Shown here: positions 8,699-16,512 of the stretch, piece by piece
Layout of the letters: every line of letters starts with the position of its first letter
How positions within the stretch are numbered: the stretch's first letter is position 1
Assembly (NCBI GenBank): GCA_016182605.1
Contig: JACPGE010000027.1
Coordinates: 1-36,506 of the forward strand
DNA length: 36,506 nucleotides
From: Candidatus Hydrogenedentota bacterium
Lineage (GTDB): Bacteria; Hydrogenedentota; Hydrogenedentia; Hydrogenedentales; JAEUWI01
Direction: 5' to 3'
Translations under genes and position numbers: made by a program
The notes under the pieces: model-generated
Told to the model about the DNA's origin: nothing
What the model saw: the letters and a program-made list of their open reading frames with translations, nothing else
Database searches by the model: none

Positions 8699-9865
8699 AT
8701 GACGATTACGCCAAAATCGGTACTGAATTTTTTCTCGTCGTATGGATTGGCCTGCGTGGTGTTAACGCTGCTGCTGATCCTTACCTTCCTGGGCACGCTG
8801 GAGCAGACGCAGCACGGGCTGTTTGAAGTGCAAAACAAGTACTTCAACTCCCTGTTTCTGGTGCATTGGCTCTTCGACACCGTGCCCATTCCGCTTCCGG
8901 GCGCCTACCTGCTCTCGGGGATACTGCTGATCAACCTGATCTGCGGCGCCATTATCCGCGCGCCCAAAAGCTGGAAGCGGCCGGGCATGTTGATCGCGCA
9001 CTGCGGCATTATCTACATGCTTTTTTCGGGCTTTGTGACCTATCACTATTCCACGCGCGGGCACATGACGCTCTATCCGGAGGAGAGTTCCAGCGAATAC
9101 AAGAGTTTTACGGACTGGGAGATCGCGATCACGGACATCGGCAAACCGGGCAAGGAATATGTCATACCCGGCGAGTCCTTTCTGAAGCTGGACGCGGGCC
9201 AGGAAGTGACCTTTCACCACGCCGGACTGCCTTTTGATTTGCGCCTTTCGGGCATCTGCAAGAATGCCACGATCCGCAAGGCGGCGGTGGATGAACTGGG
9301 CGCCATCGACGGGGTGATGATTCAGGAATTGCCCCTGGAGAAGCAGGCGGAGCGCAATATTGCCGCGGCAATTGCCACGGTGGACTCGGGCGGCACGGTG
9401 CGGCAGGGCGTATTGTGGGGCTTTTCGGAAACCCCGATGACCAAGGGCCCGTGGGTGGCCGAAGCGGGCGATTCCAAGTACAGCATCGACTTGCGGCACA
9501 CGACCTTTGAGGTGCCGTTCACCATCACGCTGGACAAGTTCAACCGCGATTTGCATCCGGGCACGGGCATGGCCGCGAATTTCGAGAGTGAAGTCACCAA
9601 GCGTGAAGGCGGCGTGGAGCGCAAGGTGAACATCCGCATGAATGAACCGTTGCGCCACAAGGGGTACACCTTTTTCCAGGCTTCCTGGGGCCCGGAAAAT
9701 GCGCAGCCGGGCGAGCCCCTTTTCAGCACCTTTGAAGTTGTGAACAATCCCGCGGATCAATGGCCGTTGTACTCGTGCATAGTGATTTCGATCGGGCTGT
9801 TAATCCATTTCCTCCAAAAACTACTGGGCTACTTGCTCCAGGAAAGCCGGAGACGCACCGCATGA
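8699..9865 (+). CDS. resB: ResB-like cytochrome c biogenesis protein
   Basis: 388 residues. ResB (Ccs1) partners CcsA in System II, carrying haem across the membrane and attaching it to apocytochrome c. Hydrophobic segments lie at about 15-33, 66-86 and 95-114, followed by a large periplasmic domain (about 115-355, with LRLSGI, RHTTFEVPF, KFNRDLHPGTG and RHKGYTFFQASW) and a final membrane helix near 357-378. His101 sits in the third helix. LRHKGYTFFQASW is typical of the ResB domain. An aaggtga lies before the ATG. Its TGA overlaps the ATG of ccsA (ATGA), so the two are translationally coupled. Confidence 0.92.
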   Translation: MTITPKSVLNFFSSYGLACVVLTLLLILTFLGTLEQTQHGLFEVQNKYFNSLFLVHWLFDTVPIPLPGAYLLSGILLINLICGAIIRAPKSWKRPGMLIAHCGIIYMLFSGFVTYHYSTRGHMTLYPEESSSEYKSFTDWEIAITDIGKPGKEYVIPGESFLKLDAGQEVTFHHAGLPFDLRLSGICKNATIRKAAVDELGAIDGVMIQELPLEKQAERNIAAAIATVDSGGTVRQGVLWGFSETPMTKGPWVAEAGDSKYSIDLRHTTFEVPFTITLDKFNRDLHPGTGMAANFESEVTKREGGVERKVNIRMNEPLRHKGYTFFQASWGPENAQPGEPLFSTFEVVNNPADQWPLYSCIVISIGLLIHFLQKLLGYLLQESRRRTA

Positions 9866-11847
9866 TCAAGATATCCTCCCCCCTTCGCGCCGCAGCACTT
9901 GCAGGCGCCCTGCTTGTGATACTTGGCCTGAGCGCACCGGCAAACGCGGAGGGCGCGGCCCGGGCGCCGTGGGACGGCACGAGCGTCGATCTTTTCACGT
10001 CGCTGATCATTCAGGACGGCGGCCGCCTGAAGCCGATGGACACCTATGCCCAATTTACCATGCTGCGTTTGAACGGCAAACGGACGCTGCGGCTGGAAGA
10101 CGAGAAGTTGAAGCCGGTCCCGTGGCTGCTGGATTGTATTTTCTACCCGGAGCGCGCCGCGGACTACAAGCAGTTTATTGTGGATGATTCCGAAGCGATC
10201 AGCGCGATTGGCGTGGCTATCCATGACAAGAAGCGCGACCGGTATTCCTACAACGAATTGGCGCCGGGCCGCATGAAGATGTTTCAGCTTGCGGGCGAGT
10301 ACAGCCAGATCGACGCGAAACTGCGCGATCGCATTCAACAAGGGGTTTTAAACCTGGCGTCCAACGTGATGGAGTTCGAAAAGCTCTATCACTTCATGGA
10401 TTTTGCGAAAGACCGCGTGGTGGTGACGGGCGAAACGGCGCTGGCGAAAGCCTTTCCGGAGGCGGAGGGCGTTCCGGTGAGCGTGGCGCTGGTGCGCGCG
10501 CCAGCGGTGTTGCAGGACTTGCGCGCCACATCCGCGACGCTGGACCAGACGGCGCTCGACGCGGAGGTAAAGGCGTTCAGCGGCATGCTGGAACATCTGG
10601 AGCAGCTTGCCGGGGGAGCCCAGGGGCTGGCCATACTGCCGCCGGCCTCGGCGGAAGTCAAAGAGTGGCGCAGCCCGGCCGAAGTCATGGGCGGGGTGTT
10701 TCAGTCCGTGCAGCAACCCGACGAAGCGGGCGTTCAGATGCTGTCTTCGCTGGAAAAGCTGTATGCCGCGCGGGACAACCGCGAGGCCTTCAACCAGGAG
10801 CTGGCACAACTTCACGGCACCGTGAAGGCGGCGGCGGAGGCGCGGGGCGAGTATGCCAAGATTCCGCTGGAGGTGTTCTTCTATCGGCAGCAGTTCCTGT
10901 TCTACTCCCAGTGGCTCTTTGCGCTGAGTTTCATGCTCATCGCGGCATCGTGGCTCTTCAAAAATTCGCCGTGGAATATGATTGTGACGTCCACGGCCGT
11001 AATAATTCCCTTGATTCTGCTCATTGTGGGCATTGCGATCCGGTGCATCATCCGGAACCGTCCGCCCATCACCACGCTGTACGAGACGGTGCTCTTTATT
11101 ACGGCCCTCGCGGTCATCATGTGTCTTGTCATGGAGTTCATGAACCGGCAGCGGATTGGCGTGGCCATGGGCGCGATCCTGGGTGTGATCGGCATGTTCA
11201 TCGCGTTCCGCTATGAGATGATGGAAGGCGTGGACACGATGCCGAGCCTGGTGGCGGTGCTGGACACGAATTTCTGGCTGGCAACGCACGTGACCATCAT
11301 CAATGCGGGCTACTCGGCCGGTGTCCTCGCGGGCGCGCTGGCCCATGTGTATATTGTGGGCCGCCTGATCCGCTGGCGCGAGGACGACAAGCCCTTCTAC
11401 CGCAATTTGAACCGCATGATCTATGGCGCCGTGGCGTTCTGCCTGGTCTTTTCGACGGTGGGCACCATCCTCGGCGGCATCTGGGCCAATGACAGTTGGG
11501 GCCGCTTCTGGGGCTGGGACCCGAAAGAGAATGGCGCATTGATGATCTGCATTTGGACCCTGGTGATGCTGCACGCGAAGATGGGCCGCTATATCAAGGA
11601 TTTGGGCGTGGCCATCAGTTCGGTTTTTCTAGCCATGATCGTGGCATTTTCGTGGTGGGGCGTGAACCAGTTGGGCGTGGGCCTGCACAGCTATGGGTTT
11701 ACCAGCGGCATCATGAATGCGCTGGTGGCGTTCTGGTTGCTTGAGACGGTGCTTATGACGCTGGGCCTGGTGATCTACTTGCGGGAAAAATCCGGCGAAC
11801 AGCCGGCGCACGCCAGCGCCTCTGGAAAGGTTGCGCGCGCCAACTAG
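9862..11847 (+). CDS. ccsA: CcsA-type cytochrome c assembly protein with large N-terminal periplasmic domain
   Basis: 661 residues, the haem-handling partner of ResB. The ATG at 9862 overlaps the resB stop and gives a signal-like N-terminus (residues 1-29, ending SAPANAEG), preferred over an upstream in-frame start. Residues 30 to about 345 are a soluble, probably periplasmic region. About eight hydrophobic segments then include the tryptophan-rich haem motif WGWDPKE at 550-556 and conserved histidines in FWLATHVTII and GLHSYGF. Classic CcsA proteins are about half this length; N-terminally extended forms are known in Planctomycetes-like and Bacteroidetes lineages. The TAG stop lies in the left inverted repeat of a short element. 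Confidence 0.93.
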   Translation: MIKISSPLRAAALAGALLVILGLSAPANAEGAARAPWDGTSVDLFTSLIIQDGGRLKPMDTYAQFTMLRLNGKRTLRLEDEKLKPVPWLLDCIFYPERAADYKQFIVDDSEAISAIGVAIHDKKRDRYSYNELAPGRMKMFQLAGEYSQIDAKLRDRIQQGVLNLASNVMEFEKLYHFMDFAKDRVVVTGETALAKAFPEAEGVPVSVALVRAPAVLQDLRATSATLDQTALDAEVKAFSGMLEHLEQLAGGAQGLAILPPASAEVKEWRSPAEVMGGVFQSVQQPDEAGVQMLSSLEKLYAARDNREAFNQELAQLHGTVKAAAEARGEYAKIPLEVFFYRQQFLFYSQWLFALSFMLIAASWLFKNSPWNMIVTSTAVIIPLILLIVGIAIRCIIRNRPPITTLYETVLFITALAVIMCLVMEFMNRQRIGVAMGAILGVIGMFIAFRYEMMEGVDTMPSLVAVLDTNFWLATHVTIINAGYSAGVLAGALAHVYIVGRLIRWREDDKPFYRNLNRMIYGAVAFCLVFSTVGTILGGIWANDSWGRFWGWDPKENGALMICIWTLVMLHAKMGRYIKDLGVAISSVFLAMIVAFSWWGVNQLGVGLHSYGFTSGIMNALVAFWLLETVLMTLGLVIYLREKSGEQPAHASASGKVARAN

Positions 11848-11994
11848 CAGCCCGTTGCAAAAGTCGCGCGACGGCGAGAACGAGCAATCTTGGCCGAAAT
11901 CAAGGCGTGAGACCGCCGGAAATACGGCTATTTTCAAGGTCTCGCAACGCAGAGTTCGGACAAGAGGGCCGTTCGCAGCCCGCGGGCTGCTAGT
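11843..11994. mobile_element. 152-bp element with 12-bp terminal inverted repeats (MITE-like)
   Basis: actagcagcccg at 11843-11854 is the exact reverse complement of cgggctgctagt at 11983-11994. Inside are further inverted pieces (tgagacc near 11909 against ggtctcg near 11938, and gccg/cggc around gaaata). It has no coding capacity. The left end supplies the TAG stop of ccsA. It could be a non-autonomous transposon, an extragenic repeat or a large terminator. Other genomic copies would be needed to decide. Confidence 0.5.
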
Positions 11995-12341
11995 CCGATG
12001 CGCGGCGCGGCGTTCGGCGCACGCCTGCATGGTGCGTTGGAAATGGGGCCGCATGCGGCGGATATAGGGCGGTGCCTGGCCATGTGTTGGCGCATTCTTG
12101 CTCTGGGGTTCGCACTTGTGCTCAAATTGAACACCGCCAGACCGGTGTTGCTGTGGGGGTTTGCCCATCCACTTGTGATGCGCGGCCCCTTAAAACACGC
12201 GTCGGTAACGGCTTCGCTCCGATCGGCTTGCGATCTGGCACAGCCATTGCTCAACATGCGGAATGCATACGGTAGGCGGGTGTGTACTGCGGAACTTGTG
12301 CCGCACCCTGTCTGCCGAATCCCCCCCAAGGAGTCTGGATC
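11848..12341. other. 494-bp spacer upstream of pckG
   Basis: The first 147 bp belong to the inverted-repeat element. The rest holds a hairpin at 12130-12149 (aacaccg/cggtgtt, loop ccagac) and no credible gene. Frames that continue into pckG lack their own start signals. I could not pick a convincing promoter for pckG. Confidence 0.5.
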
Positions 12342-14180
12342 ATGAATGCCCCGGCGAGCGTAAAGAATGCAAGGTTGAAAGAGTGGGTTGCTTCGATGGC
12401 CGCCCTGTGCAAACCGGACACGGTGCACTGGTGCGACGGTTCGAAAGCAGAGTACGACCGGCTGATGGCCGAGATGGTGGCCAGCGGCATGGCCATCAAA
12501 CTGAACGAGCAGAAGCGTCCCAATTCGTTTCTATTTCGCAGCGACCCGAAAGATGTCGCGCGGGTGGAAGATCGCACGTATATTTGCAGCCGCCGCAAGC
12601 AGGATGCCGGCCCCACGAACAACTGGGTCGATCCGCGGGAGATGCAAGACAAGTTGAACAAGCTTTTTGACGGCACGATGAAGGGCCGTCCGATGTATGT
12701 GATTCCGTTCAGCATGGGTCCCATCGGATCGTCCATCTCCCACATCGGAATTGAGATTACGGACTCGCCCTATGTGGTCGTCAACATGCACATTATGACC
12801 CGGGTGGGCGCCGCGGTGCTCGACGCGCTGGGGGAAGACGGCGAATTCGTTCCCTGCATGCACTCCGTGGGCAAACCCCTGAGCCATGGCGAGAAGGATG
12901 TGCACTGGCCGTGCAACGAAGAAAAATATATCACGCACTTTCCGGAAGAGCGCGCCATTTGGTCCTATGGAAGCGGCTACGGCGGAAACGCCCTGCTGGG
13001 CAAGAAGTGCTTCGCGTTGCGCATCGCCTCGGTGATGGCGCGCGACGAGGGTTGGCTTGCCGAGCATATGCTCATTCTCGGGGTGGAATCCAAAGACGGC
13101 GAGAAGACCTATGTGGGCGCGGCCTTTCCCAGCGCGTGCGGGAAAACCAACTTTGCGATGCTCATTCCACCCGCGGGCCTGAGCGACTACAAAATCACCA
13201 CCGTGGGCGACGATATCGCCTGGATCAAGCCCGGCCGGGATGGAAAGCTCTACGCCATCAACCCGGAGGCGGGTTTCTTCGGCGTGGCGCCGGGCACCTC
13301 ATACGATTCCAATCCCAATGCGATGGAATCGATCAAGCGGGACACCATCTTTACCAACGTGGCGCTCACGGAGGATGGCGACGTGTGGTGGGAAGGCATG
13401 ACGAAGTCGCCGCCCGCGCGCCTCACCGACTGGCAGGGCAACGCCTGGACGCCCGATGGCGGCCACGTCTCATCCCACCCGAATTCGCGCTTCACCGCGC
13501 CCCTGGGCAACTGCCCCTGCGCGGATCCCGCCTACGAGGATCCCAATGGCGTGCCGATCGGCGCGTTCATTTTCGGCGGCCGCCGCAGCACCACGGTGCC
13601 GCTGGTAATGCAGGGCTACAACTGGAATTACGGCGTCTACATGGCCGCGACCATGGGCTCGGAAACCACCGCCGCCGCCACGGGCGCCGTGGGCAAGGTG
13701 CGCCGCGATCCCTTCGCGATGCTGCCCTTCATCGGCTATCACATGGCGGACTACTGGAACCACTGGCTGGACATGGGCCGCAAGATCCACAATCCACCGC
13801 GCATTTTCAGCGTGAACTGGTTCCGGAAGGATGCGGACGGCAAGTTTCTGTGGCCGGGCTTCGGCGAGAACATGCGGATCCTGAAATGGATCGTGGAGAA
13901 GGTGCATGGCCGGGCCTACTCGGAAGAAAGCCCGCTGGGATGGGTGCCGACTTACGCCGACATCGACTGGACCGGCCTCGACTTCTCCGAAGAGAAATTC
14001 AATGAACTCATGTCGGTCGACCGCACCCAATGGGAAGCGGAGATCCTCTCGCATGAGGAACTATTCATCAAACTCTACGACGAACTGCCAAAGGAGTTTG
14101 TGCTGAAACGCCAGTTGATTCTGTCGCAACTCTGGCGCGCCCCGGAACACTGGGAACCCACACACGTCGATGCGCCCTAA
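12342..14180 (+). CDS. pckG: phosphoenolpyruvate carboxykinase (GTP)
   Basis: 612 residues. Converts oxaloacetate and GTP to PEP, CO2 and GDP, the entry step of gluconeogenesis, in the cytoplasm. It is the GTP-type enzyme by length and motifs: P-loop FPSACGKTN (262-270) with the hyper-reactive Cys266, the metal-binding VGDDIAWI that follows about 25 residues later, [12 protein letters not shown], and the C-terminal [21 protein letters not shown] region (guanine site), cited here in parts as [14 protein letters not shown] and GENMRIL. The ATG at 12342 has aaggag 8 bases upstream (12328-12333), better than the in-frame start at 12282. It is monocistronic, ending before a convergent SDR gene across a strong hairpin. 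Confidence 0.97.
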   Translation: MNAPASVKNARLKEWVASMAALCKPDTVHWCDGSKAEYDRLMAEMVASGMAIKLNEQKRPNSFLFRSDPKDVARVEDRTYICSRRKQDAGPTNNWVDPREMQDKLNKLFDGTMKGRPMYVIPFSMGPIGSSISHIGIEITDSPYVVVNMHIMTRVGAAVLDALGEDGEFVPCMHSVGKPLSHGEKDVHWPCNEEKYITHFPEERAIWSYGSGYGGNALLGKKCFALRIASVMARDEGWLAEHMLILGVESKDGEKTYVGAAFPSACGKTNFAMLIPPAGLSDYKITTVGDDIAWIKPGRDGKLYAINPEAGFFGVAPGTSYDSNPNAMESIKRDTIFTNVALTEDGDVWWEGMTKSPPARLTDWQGNAWTPDGGHVSSHPNSRFTAPLGNCPCADPAYEDPNGVPIGAFIFGGRRSTTVPLVMQGYNWNYGVYMAATMGSETTAAATGAVGKVRRDPFAMLPFIGYHMADYWNHWLDMGRKIHNPPRIFSVNWFRKDADGKFLWPGFGENMRILKWIVEKVHGRAYSEESPLGWVPTYADIDWTGLDFSEEKFNELMSVDRTQWEAEILSHEELFIKLYDELPKEFVLKRQLILSQLWRAPEHWEPTHVDAP

Positions 14181-14203
14181 TCGGAGCCGGCCCCTTTGAC
14201 ACT

Positions 14204-14240
14204 CACGGGCCGCCTGTGGAACTTCCACCGCCGGCCCGTG
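14204..14240. terminator. bidirectional hairpin between pckG and the SDR gene
   Basis: cacgggccg at 14204-14212 pairs perfectly with cggcccgtg at 14232-14240, with an inner gtgg/ccac (14216-14219 with 14225-14228). It lies in the 85-bp gap between convergent genes. T-runs are short, so it may work with Rho or only protect mRNA ends. Confidence 0.6.
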
Positions 14241-14265
14241 TCTCATTTGCCGAAATGGGCTCTCC

Positions 14266-15024
14266 TCAGATGGAGGAGCCGCCATCGCACGTGATGATGG
14301 CGCCGGTCGTGTAACTGGACGCATCCGACGCCAGGAAAACAGCCGCGCCGGCGATTTCTTCCGGCTGGGCGTGGCGCCCCATGGGTGTGTGCTCCATCTG
14401 ACGCTTGTAGATTTCCTCCGTTTCAATCAGCACCTTGGCAAAGCGCGTCTCGGTGAGTCCCGGGCAGATGCAGTTGCAGCGCACATTCGCCGGTCCGAGT
14501 TCCACGGCAAGCGATTTGGTCAGCATGATGACCGCCGCCTTGGTCATGGAGTAGATGCTCATCATGGGCGAAGGCGTAATGCCTTCGATCGAAGCGATAT
14601 TGATGATGGAGCCTTTTCCCTGCGCCGTCATGAGCTGGGCGGCCTGCTGCGCCATGAGGAAGTAGCCCTTCACGTTCACTTCGAAGGTCTTGTCGAAGGC
14701 CGTTTCCGGCGCGGTGATGAAGGGGCCGAAGTAGGGGTTGGTGGCCGCGTTGTTCACCAGCACGTCGAGCCGCCCAAACTCCGCACGGATTTTTTCGAAA
14801 AGGGCCGCGATCCGATCCGGCTGGCCCGTGTGGCATGCAACCGGCAATGCTGTGCCGCCTTTCGCCCGGATCGCCTGCGCGACGGCGTCCACGCTTTCCT
14901 GCTTCCGCGAAGTCACAACCACCTTTGCGCCGCGCGCCGCGAATTCGAGGGCGAAGGATTCTCCGATGCCCCGGCTCGCGCCGTTCACCAGAATTACCTT
15001 ATCCGTCAGATTGAAATCGGTCAT
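14266..15024 (-). CDS. short-chain dehydrogenase/reductase
   Basis: 252 residues, classical SDR with a C-terminal cofactor and oligomer core. Cofactor loop NGASRGIGE (14-22, the GxxxGxG pattern), VNNAA (90-94), catalytic Ser145, Tyr158 and Lys162 (YSMTK), and a C-terminal SSYTTGAIITCDGG typical of FabG-like reductases. Arg40 after a beta-strand hints at NADP preference, but this is weak. Substrate unknown; FabG-like or glucose-1-dehydrogenase-like enzymes look the same at this level. I chose the ATG at 15024 (MTDFNLTDKV), preceded by agaaagg, over the upstream in-frame start at 15060. The first 22 codons and 5' region recur in decayed form at 16330-16457. Confidence 0.93.
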   Translation of the reverse strand: MTDFNLTDKVILVNGASRGIGESFALEFAARGAKVVVTSRKQESVDAVAQAIRAKGGTALPVACHTGQPDRIAALFEKIRAEFGRLDVLVNNAATNPYFGPFITAPETAFDKTFEVNVKGYFLMAQQAAQLMTAQGKGSIINIASIEGITPSPMMSIYSMTKAAVIMLTKSLAVELGPANVRCNCICPGLTETRFAKVLIETEEIYKRQMEHTPMGRHAQPEEIAGAAVFLASDASSYTTGAIITCDGGSSI

Positions 15025-15167
15025 GGAAGCGTGCCTTTCTGCCTTGAAATCCCGTTGCACTGCGGAGACGAACCCGAAGGGTAGCGAATACGGCGCGCCC
15101 CGATCCAGCGGCGGCGGCGTGGATCACTGCGTGCGGGCCAGAAGCCACCCTGCTCGAGCACCGTTTC

Positions 15168-16151
15168 TTACTCTTGCGCGGTCCCGGCACAACGATCCAT
15201 GCGATCCCGCCAATCCCTTAGAAATTCTTCGCGCCAAATGCTGACTGTTTTCGCGCCGGGGAACTTCCCCTCGACCAAAGCCGGATCGGCGGAATCGGTC
15301 CAATAATGGGGGCCGTGATCCGTTTTCACGAAACTGCCCCCCCAATGCGGGGCTGTGGGATCATCGGGGTCGCCCATCAAGAGATAGAGCACACTTGGGG
15401 AATCGCCCATTTTGATCGCGCCGAGTTTGTCAACGAGGAAATCGCCCAAGGCGCCGTGGCCGCGAACGTGTTGATCGAGGAAGGCCTGGTTGCCCCATTC
15501 CCCTTCTTGCTGTCCGCCAACGTACATTCCCCGGAACGTCGAATCGGCTTCGATCCACCACAAGTCCGGATGCTCCTTGAACAGGTAATCGCGTGAAATG
15601 CGGTCGTTGCCGGTGTTCCAGGAGCCGATCGCGTATACGCGCAATTTGTTCTTGATGGAGGGCGCGTCGTGCACGGCCTGGGCCACATCCGTTATGGATC
15701 CCCAGACCAGTACGTAGAGTGGGCGCGCATCCTTGGCAGAGGCGCGTTCCACGAGCCATCGTGAACCCTCAGTGGGACGGCTGAAGCTTGCGTCTGGGGC
15801 GGGATCCTCAGCGCCCTGTTTGACGAGTCCACGCAGTTGTTCCGGGGCCGGGTAGGCGCTTGAGTACCGGCGCAAGTTGGCGTAGTCTTTTTCGTAGGCG
15901 TCGATCGCGTGCTGGAAATGTTGCGCCCGGCCCTGCTTGGGCGGCGAAGAGATCATGCCCTCCACGTCAAAGCGATCGGCATAGACGAGGAAATGCGCCA
16001 TGGACTGATAGTCGTCGTTGTCCGAACCGCCGATGTCACTGGAGACGGCGACCCGGAGGCGATCTGCCTGCGCAACAGGGCAGGCCAGAACCAGCATCGC
16101 CAGGACGGCGCTCGATATCAAGGCGCATCTATGATGGCACGTCAACTTCAT
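15168..16151 (-). CDS. secreted DUF1593 (nucleoside-hydrolase-like) protein
   Basis: 327 residues. Start ATG at 16151, with a strong gagggaga ribosome binding site, giving a signal peptide (MKLTCHHRCALISS, then a hydrophobic core to VAQA at 26-29). The mature N-terminus reads VSSDIGGSDNDDYQSM, an Asp-rich metal loop like that of inosine-uridine nucleoside hydrolases (DxDxxxDD), followed by VEGMISS. LVWGSITDVAQAV and the C-terminal GSFVKTDHGPHYWTD also fit DUF1593/Sde182-type proteins, which are secreted and often found with polysaccharide-degradation genes. It likely cleaves a glycosidic bond outside the cytoplasm; substrate not deducible. It lies 143 bp upstream of the SDR on the same strand. 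Confidence 0.88.
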   Translation of the reverse strand: MKLTCHHRCALISSAVLAMLVLACPVAQADRLRVAVSSDIGGSDNDDYQSMAHFLVYADRFDVEGMISSPPKQGRAQHFQHAIDAYEKDYANLRRYSSAYPAPEQLRGLVKQGAEDPAPDASFSRPTEGSRWLVERASAKDARPLYVLVWGSITDVAQAVHDAPSIKNKLRVYAIGSWNTGNDRISRDYLFKEHPDLWWIEADSTFRGMYVGGQQEGEWGNQAFLDQHVRGHGALGDFLVDKLGAIKMGDSPSVLYLLMGDPDDPTAPHWGGSFVKTDHGPHYWTDSADPALVEGKFPGAKTVSIWREEFLRDWRDRMDRCAGTAQE

Positions 16152-16512
16152 TAGAATCTCCCTCGTTGAAAAATCCGGGTATCCAGCGTTCCTTAAAAAC
16201 CTTGGCATGAAATGCAATGGTAGAGCCCGCCCGGCTGCCCGGTCAACCACAGCATCTCCTCCCCCTATTTCCGCTTGCGTTACGTAACAATTGCCGTGGC
16301 GCCTCGAACAGGGGGCTCTTGTGCGCGTACTCGCCAATGCCCTGGCTCACGGCGTTCGCCGGAATTACCTTGCCCAACAGCCGAATTCCGGTCATGATAA
16401 GAACCCTGATTCGGATGGGCGCAGCGGCCCTGCGTCGAGGAACTGGATGGGTAGCGAGCGGCGTGAACCCAATTCGGCCGCAGGAACCGCGGTCCCGCCC
16501 GGAGCAAACAAG
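16152..16512. other. 361-bp spacer between divergent genes, with an SDR remnant
   Basis: No intact gene. It carries the upstream region of the minus-strand DUF1593 gene, the decayed SDR start at 16330-16395 with its duplicated 5' flank up to about 16457, and the start region of the plus-strand decarboxylase. Confidence 0.6.
16330..16395 (-). pseudogene. truncated duplicate of the SDR gene start
   Basis: Read on the minus strand from the ATG at 16395, the first 22 codons match those of the intact SDR at 15024 in 12 of 22 residues (shared M-T, KVI, N, S, GIGE) and 47 of 66 bases. After that, similarity ends and the frame runs to a TGA at 16243. The 5' flank also matches: gggtagcga occurs 54-55 bases before the start codon in both copies (15079-15087 and 16449-16457). 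The DUF1593 gene lies between the two copies. Confidence 0.7.

Noticed and set aside
11843-11994. Insertion sequence
   Set aside because: At 152 bp there is no room for a transposase, and no clear target-site duplication flanks the ends.
16291-16512. Longer N-terminus for the decarboxylase
   Set aside because: The extension is translated from the antisense of the SDR remnant and is unlike the family; similarity begins at MHITVGQYL.
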